DNA of 64,000 nucleotides from Paenibacillus athensensis (GCF_004514475.2 NZ_MYFO02000004.1:248001-312000), one strand, 5' to 3'; shown: positions 16,705-27,827, numbered from the stretch's first letter. Notes: generated by a model from the letters alone, not told the origin. Numbers and translations are program-made.

Positions 16705-17311
16705 TCGTCAGAAAGGAGCGTACCGCACATGACTAACGGGAATGGACAGTCGTCATGGCTGGCGACGATTGCGAGGCCGCTGCTTGAGCGCTTGCCGTCC
16801 TTGAACCCTTTGCAGGAATGGGACGCCGCTCTGGACGCGCAGATCGACGCTTTGTCATTGGACATCCCTACGAGGGGCAAACTGGAGCAGGAGACCTACG
16901 GGCTGGCCCTGAAAGCCGGTCTGCATCTATGGAATGAAAGTCTGGACCGCTCGCATACGATTTCCCAGGAAATTACCAATTCGACCGGCAGCTATTGGCA
17001 CGCCTTGATGCATCGCATGGAGGGCGATTACAGCAATGCGAAGTATTGGTTTCAGGATGTCGGGCATCACCCGATTTTCACCCGGCTCGTTCATTGCGTC
17101 CAGAGCCACGTATCCGTGAGGGATTTGACCGATACGGACAATGACGCGCTGCGCAGCAAGCTGGAGGTGCTGATTACGTCGCCGGAATGGAACCCGTTTG
17201 TGTTTATCGACGCGGTCGAGCTGCAGGTAACGCATGTGCAGCAGCCGCGGACGGACGATTGGCTGCGCCACTTTCAGCGATACGAGATGAAGCTGCTGCT
17301 GGAATACTGCT

Positions 17312-19433
<2,122 letters not shown>

Positions 19434-19449
19434 CAGGCATGCCAAGCAA

Positions 19450-19484
19450 CCGCCCGGCTCGAATCAGGAGTCAGGGCGGTTTTT
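19450..19484 (+). terminator. Terminator-like hairpin after pfkA
   Basis: CCGCCC / GGGCGG stem with an 18-base loop, followed by TTTTT. Confidence 0.65.
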
Positions 19485-19523
19485 AGAAAGAGAATCGGCC
19501 AAGATAGAAAGGAAGAGTGGGAG

Positions 19524-20063
19524 ATGACGTCAATTGCAATTATTTCCGGCAGCAATCGCGCGGGTTCTACCAGCGGTCAGCTGGCGTTGTATGCGGGCAA
19601 AAAGCTGGAAGAGCTCGGCTGCAAGGTAACGGTAATCAATTTGTATGAAAAGCCGGTTCCGTTCTACAGCCCGGATACGATTCCGTATGGCGACGACCAT
19701 TTGCAGCTACTGCTGGACACGGCCAAGCAAGCGGACGGCCTGATGCTGATTTCACCCGAATATCATGGCGGCGTAACCGGCGTTTTCAAGAACGCGTTCG
19801 ACCATTTGAGCTGGGAGCAGTTTCAAGGCAAGGTCGTGCTGTCGGCATGCTCGGCCGGGGGAGCAGTCGGCATCAGCGCGCTGCAGCAGCTGCAAGCCAT
19901 GGTGCGTTATGTACACGGCGTCAATTGCCCGGAGTGGATTTCGCTCGGCGGCGATCAGCGACGTTTCAATGCCGACGGTGAACCGGAATCGGAAGCGGTG
20001 CGGGCCCGCGTCGCCAAGTGCTTGTCCTATTTCGTCCATATGATCGAAAAGCTGCGGGCGTAA
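19524..20063 (+). CDS. NADPH-dependent FMN reductase family protein
   Basis: A 179-residue flavodoxin-like protein. The phosphate-binding SGSNRAGSTSGQLA at the N-terminus and the flavin-contacting SPEYHGGVTGVFKNAFDHL are diagnostic of the NADPH-dependent FMN reductase/azoreductase/chromate reductase family. It transfers electrons from NADPH to FMN or to quinones and azo compounds. AGGAAG lies eight bases before the ATG. It appears to be transcribed alone. Confidence 0.92.
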   Translation: MTSIAIISGSNRAGSTSGQLALYAGKKLEELGCKVTVINLYEKPVPFYSPDTIPYGDDHLQLLLDTAKQADGLMLISPEYHGGVTGVFKNAFDHLSWEQFQGKVVLSACSAGGAVGISALQQLQAMVRYVHGVNCPEWISLGGDQRRFNADGEPESEAVRARVAKCLSYFVHMIEKLRA

Positions 20064-20102
20064 GCCGCCCTTGAGCGCGTCTCAAGCCCACAAGCGCAAA
20101 AA

Positions 20103-20144
20103 AAGCACTCCGTTCAGCCGTCAAACGGCCTAAGCGGAGTGCTT
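20103..20144. terminator. Bidirectional terminator
   Basis: AAGCACTCCG pairs with CGGAGTGCTT. The minus strand is followed by TTTTTTT, so it mainly ends the DUF4015 gene, and it can also stop readthrough from the FMN reductase. Confidence 0.85.
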
Positions 20145-20150
20145 CTGCAC

Positions 20151-21341
20151 TTATTTGCCGATACTGTAGTTAACATCGGCCGTATAGTTGTTGTTGGCGT
20201 TCCACAGCAGGAACTCGTCGACGCCGTTTTGCTCCAGCGCGCGAATCTGCTCCTCCAGCTCGTGCTTGCCGTATTTGATATGGCCGGGCACCCAACTGGC
20301 CGTAAAGTCCTGAATCCACGGGCGGACGATCGGCTTCAAGCCGACCTGGCTGATCGGTTCCAGCTTCTTGGCCGTATCGACCATGGCCCCGTTGATCGTG
20401 GCGAACGGCGCGGCGTCCGGCACCTTCGAGCCAAACCAGCCGGTGCTGTAGTGGCTCGGATAAATCATCGGACAAATGACATCGACATTTTGCGAAATTT
20501 TTTCAAAATCCTGACCGATCCCTTCAGCTGCCGGCACGGAAGCGGCGTACCCGAAAATATCGACCGACACGCGCACGCCCAGCGGCTGCAGCTGTTCCTT
20601 GGCGTATTTCACAAACGAAGCGACCGCTTCAATGCGCGTCCGTTCGTCCTTCGTATAATTGAGAATGTCGGCACGTTTCTCAAAGCCCTCGGGGAAGCGC
20701 ACATAGTCAAACTGGATTTCCTTGAAGCCGGCCTTCACCGCTTCTTTGGCGACGGCGATGTTGTAATCCCACACTTCCTTGCTGTAAGGATTGACAAAGC
20801 TGTCCGGCGGATTCTTGCTGTTGCCCCAAAGCGTGCCGTCCGGGTTGACGTAGCTGAGGTCCGGTCTTTTCTTGGCCAGCACCGTGTCCTTGAACACCAC
20901 GATCCGCGCGATCGGATATACCTGATGCTCGGTTAGCGTCGTCATCAGCTTGCTCATGTCGGGAATGATTTTCTGCGTCGTTCCCATTGCGTCGAGATCG
21001 GCGTTGCCGGTTTCCCAAGTGATGTAGCCCCAGTCGTCCTTGACGTCGATGACCATTGCGTTCAGCTCCGTGTCATCCATCAGCTTCAGCAGCGTCTGCA
21101 TCCGGCTTCCTCCAGCGCTGTGGGCGGTGGTGTAAATGCCTTTGACGAGCGGAGCGTCCTTCTGCGGGTCGACCTTGTTGACCGGCGCCAGCGGATCGGC
21201 GTTAGCGGCGGGAGGCGCTGCTTGCACGACTGCGGTTTTAGCATCCAGCGAAGCCTGCACAAGCTGTTCAAAATTGGCATCCGGATGATCGGCCGATACA
21301 TTGCCCCAAATCATCATTAACGAAGCGAGTAAAATGTCCAT
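20151..21341 (-). CDS. Putative glycoside hydrolase (DUF4015/COG1306)
   Basis: A 396-residue protein with a hydrophobic N-terminus (ILLASLMMIWGNVSA), possibly a signal sequence, then a TIM-barrel region. VKGIYTTAHSAGG, NAMVIDVKDDWGYITW, FKEIQFDYVRFPEGFEK and NVDVICPMIYPSHYS match the DUF4015 group of putative glycosidases. The acidic pair in QFDYVRFPEG and the aspartate in VDIFGY are candidate catalytic residues. Activity has not been shown for most members; cell wall glycan is a plausible substrate. AGAGGA lies ten bases before the ATG. Confidence 0.88.
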   Translation of the reverse strand: MDILLASLMMIWGNVSADHPDANFEQLVQASLDAKTAVVQAAPPAANADPLAPVNKVDPQKDAPLVKGIYTTAHSAGGSRMQTLLKLMDDTELNAMVIDVKDDWGYITWETGNADLDAMGTTQKIIPDMSKLMTTLTEHQVYPIARIVVFKDTVLAKKRPDLSYVNPDGTLWGNSKNPPDSFVNPYSKEVWDYNIAVAKEAVKAGFKEIQFDYVRFPEGFEKRADILNYTKDERTRIEAVASFVKYAKEQLQPLGVRVSVDIFGYAASVPAAEGIGQDFEKISQNVDVICPMIYPSHYSTGWFGSKVPDAAPFATINGAMVDTAKKLEPISQVGLKPIVRPWIQDFTASWVPGHIKYGKHELEEQIRALEQNGVDEFLLWNANNNYTADVNYSIGK

Positions 21342-21507
21342 GTTGGAAAAGTCCTCTCATTTTTGCAATCTCTGAAATCTATTATAAAACATGCCGCCAA
21401 CCACGCACAGAGGAAATTTGTAGACGGATGTAGAATTGCGTCTAAAGTTGGGGTAGGATAGGGAAAAAAGACCTTCGCGTCCACTCCGCATAAAGGATGA
21501 AAACACC

Positions 21508-22665
21508 ATGAAATTCGATCGCCAGCTCGCCGCTCTGCGCGGCCTCAATGTATTTTATTACGCATCCAGCGCTATTTTGCTGCCGTATTTGCCGCTGTAT
21601 TTGCAGCAAAAGGGCTACGACTCCCGCGATATCGGCTTGTTGATGATGATCGGGCCGTTCGTATCGATTTTTGCCCAGCCGTTCTGGGGGTATTTGAGTG
21701 ATCGCCTGCATACCGTGAAAAAGCTGATCCTGCTGCTGTGGAGCTTGTCGCTGCTCGCCAGCGCCGGGCTGTTTGCGACACAGGGCTTCTGGCTGACGCT
21801 GCTGTTTATTTTGCTGCTGTACTTTTTCCTGCTGCCCTCCGTGCCGCTGCTCGACAGCATCATGATCAAATCGGCGGCGCAACGCGGCCGCTCTTACGGC
21901 TCGATCCGCATGTGGGGCTCAATCGGCTTTTCAAGCACGGCGCTGGTGTCGGGGCTGCTGCTTGCCAAGCTCGGCGGCATCGGCAGTATACCGTATATTT
22001 ACTGGACGATCTGGATTTTTCCGCTGCTGCTGCTGATTCCGCTCAAGGACGAGCAAAGCGGCGGCCAGCGCGTGTCGCTCGCTGTAGTAGGGAGGCTGAC
22101 GAAAAACAAACCGTTCCTGTGGTTTCTACTGCTGGTGCTGCTGCTGGCTATTCCGCACCGCATGAACGACGCCATGCTCGGCTTGTATTTGAGCCATCTG
22201 GGAGCGAGCGATTCGATGGTCAGCTGGGCATGGGCGCTTGCCGCCCTCAGTGAAATTCCGACCTTTGCGCTGTTCGGCCGCTTCATGCACCGCTTTCACG
22301 AGCTTGCTCTGCTCGGCGTCGTTGCTGTGCTGTACGTGGTGCGCTGGAGCCTGTATGCGCTGATCGACCAGCCAACCGTGCTGATGGCGCTGCAAATGTC
22401 GCACACGATTACGTTCGCCTTGTTCTGGATCGTTTCCGTGCAATATGTGGTGCGGCTGATGCCTGCCGAGCTGGGCTCGACCGGACAGGCTTTATTGGCG
22501 ATGGTTTTCATGGGGCTGGCGGGAATGATCGGCGGCACAGTGGGCGGCTGGCTGAACGAGCTGTGGGGCGGGGCGAGCATGTATGTGTTTGCCGCGGCGC
22601 TGTCGCTGCTGGCGGCCTGCCTGTTTATCGCAACCCATATGTATATGCGCAAGCGCATCGTTTAA
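21508..22665 (+). CDS. MFS transporter (MFS_1-like), paralogue of the 13650-14837 gene
   Basis: A 385-residue, 12-helix permease. It has GYLSDRLHTVKK after helix 2 and PHRMNDAMLGLYLSHLGAS opening the second half, both aligned with the paralogue. The MFS_1-like family includes nucleoside and phenylpropionate permeases, but no substrate can be inferred. AAAGGATG lies eight bases before the ATG. Upstream, TAGACG and CGTCTA form a dyad with a 12-base centre (about 21421-21444) that could be a regulator site. Confidence 0.9.
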   Translation: MKFDRQLAALRGLNVFYYASSAILLPYLPLYLQQKGYDSRDIGLLMMIGPFVSIFAQPFWGYLSDRLHTVKKLILLLWSLSLLASAGLFATQGFWLTLLFILLLYFFLLPSVPLLDSIMIKSAAQRGRSYGSIRMWGSIGFSSTALVSGLLLAKLGGIGSIPYIYWTIWIFPLLLLIPLKDEQSGGQRVSLAVVGRLTKNKPFLWFLLLVLLLAIPHRMNDAMLGLYLSHLGASDSMVSWAWALAALSEIPTFALFGRFMHRFHELALLGVVAVLYVVRWSLYALIDQPTVLMALQMSHTITFALFWIVSVQYVVRLMPAELGSTGQALLAMVFMGLAGMIGGTVGGWLNELWGGASMYVFAAALSLLAACLFIATHMYMRKRIV

Positions 22666-22676
22666 CGACGCAACAA

Positions 22677-22709
22677 AAAACGCCCGGTCCGACGAGGACT
22701 GAGCGTTTC
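22677..22709 (-). terminator. Terminator after tatA
   Basis: Stem AAACGC-CCGGTCC / GGACTG-AGCGTTT. The minus strand continues into TTTTTTG, so it chiefly serves tatA and also separates it from the converging MFS gene. Confidence 0.75.
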
Positions 22710-22730
22710 AGGCGGGCTGGCTCCGGTTGC

Positions 22731-22958
22731 TTACTTACGAGCCTGTCCGGCTTCGGGTTGCGCGACTTCGGCCGGATTGATTTCCTTGCGGCCTGCGGAC
22801 TCGTCCGGGTTGCTGCCGCCGTTGCCGTTTGTAGCGTCTTTGAATTCTCTGAACATTTTACCAAAACCACGACCGAGCTCAGGCAATTTGTTTGGCCCGA
22901 ACAACAGCAGCGCGACAATTGCAATCAAAATAATGTGCCAAGGAGATAAAGCTCCCAT
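22731..22958 (-). CDS. tatA: Twin-arginine translocase subunit TatA/E
   Basis: A 75-residue protein with the standard TatA plan: one N-terminal helix (LSPWHIILIAIVALLLFG), the hinge FGPNKLPELGRGFG, an amphipathic helix (KMFREFKDA) and a polar tail. TatA oligomers form the pore for folded proteins with twin-arginine signals. GGAGGT is seven bases before the ATG at 22958. It is a lone gene; tatC is not in this window. Confidence 0.96.
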   Translation of the reverse strand: MGALSPWHIILIAIVALLLFGPNKLPELGRGFGKMFREFKDATNGNGGSNPDESAGRKEINPAEVAQPEAGQARK

Positions 22959-23071
22959 CACAGACACCTCCACATTCAACTATCCTTATCATACCATGTT
23001 CTGCGCCCAAACCAAACACCTGAATTATTACAAAACGTTAAACTTTCTGCGAAATCCGGCAAAAACGCCAA

Positions 23072-23106
23072 AAAGACGCCCCCAATTAATGGTAGAGGGC
23101 GTCTTT
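23072..23106 (-). terminator. Terminator overlapping the 3' end of a small gene
   Basis: AAAGACGCCC and GGGCGTCTTT form a 10-bp stem with a 15-base loop, followed on the minus strand by a T-run. The stop codon of the 23086-23274 gene lies in the loop and its last codons form one arm. Confidence 0.8.
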
Positions 23107-23274
23107 GTGATGCTCAAGAATGCTGAATTGAATAATTTCCATAACATCGTTTTCCTGCAACGCGTCCAAGCCGTACCAAAGAATGATTTCGGATTCCAGC
23201 TCGTTATCGGTCAGGGATTCGTACAAATCGGGCACTAATTTCATCACAATTCTGGAAAGTTTCACAGTCTCCAC
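23086..23274 (-). CDS. Hypothetical protein, about 62 aa
   Basis: A small acidic, helical protein: MKLVPDLYESLTDNELESEI is the ATG-initiated core, ending FSILEHHKDALYH. No membrane segment or cysteine is present. Possible starts are GTG at 23274 (AAGG nine bases upstream), TTG at 23295 and ATG at 23244; I chose the GTG. The gene ends inside its own terminator. I recognise no family. Confidence 0.6.
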   Translation of the reverse strand: METVKLSRIVMKLVPDLYESLTDNELESEIILWYGLDALQENDVMEIIQFSILEHHKDALYH

Positions 23275-23445
23275 AAGCCTCACCCTTCCAATCAAAGGAT
23301 TAGAAAAAGACTTACGCCTGAATCGATGTCATTGAATGGAACCAGAACTATATGAAATTACATTTTCATTATAGCACAAAGGCCCCGTTAATAAAGAGGC
23401 GATTTTTACAATTATTGAGTGATCGGCAAAAAGGCAAAATGACCG

Positions 23446-23504
23446 TTGTCAAAACGGCTTGTCGGGTGTATGATTTGACTACAGAACCGAAATCGTATTT
23501 CGGT
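23446..23504 (+). promoter_or_regulatory. Promoter and perfect palindromic operator of the TetR-YhgE operon
   Basis: TTGTCA (23446-23451), 17-base spacer, TATGAT (23469-23474). At 23486-23504, covering the expected start site, is the perfect 19-bp dyad ACCGAAATCGTATTTCGGT. A TetR dimer there would shut off its own operon. Confidence 0.75.
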
Positions 23505-23543
23505 CATTTTTAGATAAAATTGGTCGGAAGGGAATGGAGCTGT

Positions 23544-24143
23544 ATGGAGCTTTTGGATAAAAAAGAGCGGATCCTGCGGGCGGCCGAGCATCTGTTTACG
23601 TTATACGGCATCAAGAGCACGACCGTCGAGCAAATCGCCAAGCAGGCCCAGGTCGGCAAAGGCACGGTGTACCTGATCTTCGCTGATAAGGAAACATTAT
23701 TCGGCGAAGTGCTGCAGCGCAATTGGGAAAGCTTTAGTGAGGAGACGGTGGCGGGGCTGGACGATTCGCTCGGGTTTCTGGCCACGATCGATTATTGGCT
23801 GACCCGGATGACGTTGCACCGCGCACAGGACCCTTTATTTCATAAGGTGTATACGGAATTTCTCGACTTCGGCACGCCGGAAATCGGCCAAGGCATCAAG
23901 CGTTTGCAGCTCTTGGCCGTCTGCCGGATCGAGGAGCTGGTGGAGCGCGGAGCCGCTGCCGGCGAGCTGCCGCCAGGCATTGCGCCGCGCATGCTGGCCT
24001 TTATGCTCGTCAAAAGCTATGCGGCGTTCAGCTATGAATGGCCCAAGGAGTTCGGACCGATCGGTCCGGCGGAGGTGCGGCAATTGCTGGACGACTTGCT
24101 CGGCGTTTATTCCCAAAGCGGCAAAGGAGCGATGAATCCATGA
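23544..24143 (+). CDS. TetR/AcrR family regulator
   Basis: A 199-residue regulator with HTH core TTVEQIAKQAQVGKGTVYLI (residues about 27-46), followed by a helical ligand domain with many aromatic residues (TPEIGQGIKRLQLL). It is the first gene of a two-gene operon: its TGA overlaps the ATG of the YhgE-type gene in an ATGA. The 19-bp palindrome at the start site is its likely target. The ATG at 23544 follows GGAG by six bases. Confidence 0.93.
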   Translation: MELLDKKERILRAAEHLFTLYGIKSTTVEQIAKQAQVGKGTVYLIFADKETLFGEVLQRNWESFSEETVAGLDDSLGFLATIDYWLTRMTLHRAQDPLFHKVYTEFLDFGTPEIGQGIKRLQLLAVCRIEELVERGAAAGELPPGIAPRMLAFMLVKSYAAFSYEWPKEFGPIGPAEVRQLLDDLLGVYSQSGKGAMNP

Positions 24144-25954
24144 ACAGATGGCAAGGCTTGAGCGCCATGCTCGGCTCGTTTTTCCGCGAGCGCAAGGTGT
24201 TGGCCGGCACGCTGGTCGGCTTGTTTATACCCGCTATTTATTGTGTGTTGTACTTGAATGCGATTTGGGACCCGTATGGCAAAACGCAGCAGGTCCCCGG
24301 CGTGATCATTAATCTGGATCAGCCGGCGACCTTGAACGGCAAGCCGCTGCAGCTCGGCGCCGATCTGACCGACGAGCTGCTCAAGGAGAACAAGCTCGCT
24401 TGGCAAACCGGCACGGATGAAGCGGCGGCGCTGGCGCAGCTGCGCGAGGGCAAGCAGCTGATCGTGCTGACGATTCCCGGCGATTTCTCGTCGAGCGTGG
24501 CCGGGCTGGCGAAAGCAAACGGCGCTGCTCCTGCGCCGATCCGCTATTATGCGAATCAGGGGCAAAGCCTGATCGTCAGCCAGCTGGGCGACCGGATGAC
24601 GGAGCTGCTGCGCGAGCAGCTCAACGACAAGGTCGCCGCGCAGGTGCTGGCCGAGCTGATCGGCACGCTCGGCCAAGGGCAAAGCGGCTTGCTCCAAGCC
24701 GCTTCAGGGGCGCGCGAGCTGGAGGCCGGAGCCGGCCAGCTCGCCGACGGCGCAGCGACGCTGACGTCGTCGCTGGAGAAGGCCCAGCAGGGTGCCCGGC
24801 AGCTGGGCAAGGGCGCAGCCGGCGCGGCGAACGGCTCGCAGCAGCTGACCGGCGGGATCGGTCAGCTGCAGAGCGGCAGCGCGTCGGCTGCCAAGCAGAC
24901 GGCCGCAGGCGCAGCGGCCGTGCAGCAGCTTGGCGAGCAGCTGAGCAAGCTCGCCGCGGATCCGCAGCTGCCGGAGGCGACAAGCCGGCAGCTCGCGCAG
25001 TTGGCGGCGCAGACGCAGCAGCTTGGCGCCGGGTTCCAGCAGGGCGCGCAAAGCTTGAGCGCCCTGGCCGCCGGCAGCGGCGAGGCGTACCGCAGCTCGC
25101 AGCAGCTGTCCGCGGGCCTCAAGCAGCTGAGCGAAGGCGTCGCCTCGCTGCAGACGGGCCTCGGCCAAGGCGCGGACGGCGCCGGTACGCTGAAGGCGAA
25201 GCTCGGCGATCTGCAAAGCGGCCTGACGCAAATGGCCGACAAGCTGACGGCAGCCGGCAGCACAGAGAACACGCTTCAGGGCAAGGAGGAGCTGCTGGCT
25301 GCGCCGGTAGCGATTGACCGCCAGCCGGTCCATCCGGTGCCGAATAACGGGACGTTTTTTGCCGGGTTTTTTGGCCCGATGTCGCTGTGGGTGGGGGCGT
25401 TCCTGTTCAGCTTCCTGACGCTGATGGTCAAATGGCAGGGCTGGGCCCGTCGCAGCCTGCTGCCGCGTTACGCGCTGCTGGCGGTGCTGGGCACGCTGCA
25501 GGCGCTGGTGCTCGACCTGGTGCTGATTCAAGGGCTGGGCCTGCAGGTTGACGATCTCGGCGCCTTCGTGCTGATGACCGTATTGACGAGCCTGAGCTTT
25601 ATATCCATCGTGCACTTTATTCTGGCAATGACCGGCGTGGCCGGCAACCTGATCGTGCTGGTACTGCTGGTGTTCCAGCTCGGTCTTTCCGGAGGCTCTT
25701 ATCCGGTGGCGATGCTGTCCGCAGCGAACCAGACGCTGTCCCAATGGGCGCCGCTAACCTATGCGGTGCAGGGCTTCCGCATCGCGATTTCCGGCGGCAG
25801 CAGCGCGGTATTGCAGTCGCAGGTTCTGCACTTGCTGCTGTTCCTGGCCGTTGGCCTCGGTCTGCACGTTGCCTATGGCGTCGTCAGCCGGATTCGCAGC
25901 CGGACGCGCCGCGGCTCCGGCCAGCAGCTCCAGCTTTCCGAGCTGCCGGAATAA
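24140..25954 (+). CDS. YhgE/Pip-family membrane protein (ABC-2 permease-like)
   Basis: About 604 residues. One N-terminal helix (VLAGTLVGLFIPAIYCVLYL) is followed by an extracellular region of about 380 residues that ends in a coiled, Ala/Gln/Gly-rich repeat section (ELEAGAGQLADGAATLTSSL and similar units), then five or six C-terminal helices of the ABC-2 type. The layout is that of YhgE/Pip phage-infection proteins and related exporters; EsaA of type VII secretion is a distant relative. Coupling to a TetR suggests stress- or drug-responsive expression. The transported molecule is unknown. Confidence 0.9.
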   Translation: MNRWQGLSAMLGSFFRERKVLAGTLVGLFIPAIYCVLYLNAIWDPYGKTQQVPGVIINLDQPATLNGKPLQLGADLTDELLKENKLAWQTGTDEAAALAQLREGKQLIVLTIPGDFSSSVAGLAKANGAAPAPIRYYANQGQSLIVSQLGDRMTELLREQLNDKVAAQVLAELIGTLGQGQSGLLQAASGARELEAGAGQLADGAATLTSSLEKAQQGARQLGKGAAGAANGSQQLTGGIGQLQSGSASAAKQTAAGAAAVQQLGEQLSKLAADPQLPEATSRQLAQLAAQTQQLGAGFQQGAQSLSALAAGSGEAYRSSQQLSAGLKQLSEGVASLQTGLGQGADGAGTLKAKLGDLQSGLTQMADKLTAAGSTENTLQGKEELLAAPVAIDRQPVHPVPNNGTFFAGFFGPMSLWVGAFLFSFLTLMVKWQGWARRSLLPRYALLAVLGTLQALVLDLVLIQGLGLQVDDLGAFVLMTVLTSLSFISIVHFILAMTGVAGNLIVLVLLVFQLGLSGGSYPVAMLSAANQTLSQWAPLTYAVQGFRIAISGGSSAVLQSQVLHLLLFLAVGLGLHVAYGVVSRIRSRTRRGSGQQLQLSELPE

Positions 25955-26001
25955 TCGGCGCTTGCTGCACAGCGCATACGTTCTGCATGGCAACGAACAC
26001 A

Positions 26002-26050
26002 AAAAAAGGATGGCCATTTCCCGGGAAACCCGGAAGTGGCCATCCTTTTT
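26002..26050. terminator. Bidirectional terminator
   Basis: AAAAAGGATGGCCA pairs with TGGCCATCCTTTTT, with an internal CCGG-GAAA-CCGG tip. A/T tracts on both sides let it end the YhgE-type gene and readthrough from the right. The rest of the gap to 26219 is GC-rich with GCCCGCCGCGCCATC repeated in tandem near 26180-26215; I see no gene. Confidence 0.8.
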
Positions 26051-26219
26051 GCAGCCGTTGCGAGCCTGAGGACGCGCGTTGGCACAGCCCGTGCGGCGGC
26101 GGTCCCCATGCGTCAGCGTCAACGCCGCTATGCCCGCGCGTGCGCGCTCCCGCAGACGCGCGCGAGCGCTCCTGCCATTGCCCGCCGCGCCATCGCCCGC
26201 CGCGCCATCGCCAGCAGAT

Positions 26220-26945
26220 TCACTTGCGCTTGAACGACCCCGTGCGCTTGCCGGTGCTCGGCTTGCTGCCCGTGGACGGCTTCGTCACCTTATTGGGCGT
26301 CGAGCCGTCGTTCTTGCGCCCCGTTGAGCCGCTGCCGGAGCTGCCGGAGCCGGTATTGACGCCAGAAATGCCCTTGTTGGTCTTGAAATCGCCCGTGCGC
26401 GTCGAGGTCGACGGCTGCTTTTGGCCCTGATTCGACTCGGAAACAGGCGGCTTGGCCGTCGCCGTCGGGCTGCTGTAGGACGGGCTGCTCCGGTAGCCGC
26501 GGTAGTCGTAGCCCGTGCGGCTGCCCGACCAGCCGCTGCCGAAGATCGACTGCACAAGCGCTGCGGTCAAATAGCCCTGCAAAAACGACGAATTGTAATG
26601 CTCGCGCGCATACGCGATGCTGTCGATCTGCACAAGCGTCGTCGTTGCGGCCGCTTGCGGATCTTTTTGCAAATTAACGACCTTGTCGCTGTAAAGCAGG
26701 AACATCTGGTCCTGCGACGCTTTGCTCGTTTCCTTGGGCGTCTCGCTGGCCGTCAGCTCGGCCGCGACCTCGGGCACCGTTTTGCCCTCAACCGCGTACA
26801 CCTTGGACAGATTGCCGCCTTGACCTTCGGCGCTGACCAGCGGATAGTGGTCCTTCGCATACCGCTGCGCGTCGCCGCATGCTGTCAGCAGGCAGACGGT
26901 CACGACCATCGCAATCCAGAAGCTCCATGTCTTCATCGCTTTCAT
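26220..26945 (-). CDS. DUF4247 lipoprotein
   Basis: A 241-residue lipoprotein. The signal peptide ends in the lipobox LLTAC, with Cys about residue 22. A globular region to about residue 140 (YPLVSAEGQGGNLSKVYAVE; DQMFLLYSDKVVNLQKDP) is followed by a low-complexity Ser/Gly/Thr/Lys tail ending RTGSFKRK. It matches the DUF4247 family, function unknown. AAGGAGG is nine bases before the ATG. It follows a DUF4178 gene by 58 bases; these two domains commonly occur together in Bacilli. Confidence 0.88.
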   Translation of the reverse strand: MKAMKTWSFWIAMVVTVCLLTACGDAQRYAKDHYPLVSAEGQGGNLSKVYAVEGKTVPEVAAELTASETPKETSKASQDQMFLLYSDKVVNLQKDPQAAATTTLVQIDSIAYAREHYNSSFLQGYLTAALVQSIFGSGWSGSRTGYDYRGYRSSPSYSSPTATAKPPVSESNQGQKQPSTSTRTGDFKTNKGISGVNTGSGSSGSGSTGRKNDGSTPNKVTKPSTGSKPSTGKRTGSFKRK

Positions 26946-27003
26946 CGCCGGCTACCTCCTTTCAGAAGAGGACGTTTTCTGTTTCTTAGTATGCGAACAA
27001 CAG

Positions 27004-27537
27004 CTAGCGTTGAGCCTTGTAAAATTTAATCTGGCTGCCCGGCGTCCGTTCGCCCTCCATCGCTACAAACTTGCCGTCCTGCCATTGCAAAAAGAAATAG
27101 CGGTCGTCCGGGCCAAAATAATGCCAGAATAGCACCTCGTCGCCGTTGCGGAAGTCCGTATCGCCCTCCGTCTTGGCTACATCGCTGCGATGATGCTCCA
27201 GATCGTACGTCATGTCTTCATCCAGCACGAGCCTGCTGGGCACATCGTTCGGATCGTCGAGCGCGCCTTCCAGGAAGTCGCACAGGAAGCAATCGTACGT
27301 CCGGCCTTTCTGCACAAGCAGACAGCGGATCGTTGTCCCGCTTTGCAAATAGTAAGCATACCGATGCGGGGCATAGCCGCGGTCGAAGTAAGTCACCTTG
27401 CCAGTAATGACATACTCTTCCAAATCCAGCGAAGCGACATCGCCGATTTGCGCTTCCTCCAGCGGTCGGGAGGCCGGAGCCTCCGGCACCTCTTTGTTGC
27501 TGCGCAAAATATTGCCAACCCGTTTAAAAATGGACAT
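27004..27537 (-). CDS. DUF4178 domain protein
   Basis: A 177-residue soluble protein. LEEAQIGDVASLDLEEYVIT, GKVTYFDRGYAPHRYAYYLQ and RYFFLQWQDGKFVAMEGERT are typical of DUF4178, a beta-rich domain of unknown function found in operons with DUF350, DUF4247 and spermidine-synthase-like genes. The ATG at 27537 follows GGGAG by nine bases. It is probably co-transcribed with the DUF4247 lipoprotein. Confidence 0.88.
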   Translation of the reverse strand: MSIFKRVGNILRSNKEVPEAPASRPLEEAQIGDVASLDLEEYVITGKVTYFDRGYAPHRYAYYLQSGTTIRCLLVQKGRTYDCFLCDFLEGALDDPNDVPSRLVLDEDMTYDLEHHRSDVAKTEGDTDFRNGDEVLFWHYFGPDDRYFFLQWQDGKFVAMEGERTPGSQIKFYKAQR

Positions 27538-27655
27538 TTGCCAACGCTCCCTCGAAATTCCGTTTATCTTGCTTTCTTTTGTTATACGTATAAGCCACGC
27601 TCGAAGTTTCGAGCTCATTTAGGAAAGACTTTACTGGCAATGTGCGGTGCACCTA

Positions 27656-27664
27656 TGCTATAAT
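27656..27664 (+). promoter_or_regulatory. Extended -10 promoter of the helicase gene
   Basis: TGCTATAAT, an extended -10 with a perfect hexamer and no good -35. Transcription from about 27671 gives a leader of about 155 bases before the TTG start, long enough for post-transcriptional control as often seen for cold-shock helicases. Confidence 0.6.
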
Positions 27665-27827
27665 ATGCAAGATGTTCTTAAGGGCGGCTGTTTGGATCAT
27701 GGATGATGTGAATCGAAAGTGTATTCCACAGAGAAAACGATAAAAAACCGGATAGGAAGTCGTACTTAAGGGTAAATTAAAGAAACAAGGCATTTGCCTG
27801 CCCTGTACAGAAGGAGATTGAATTTAT

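Noticed and set aside
24704-25744. 346-codon minus-strand frame opposite the YhgE-type gene
   Set aside because: Antisense of the Ala/Gln-rich repeat region; no start signal and a composition typical of high-GC shadows.
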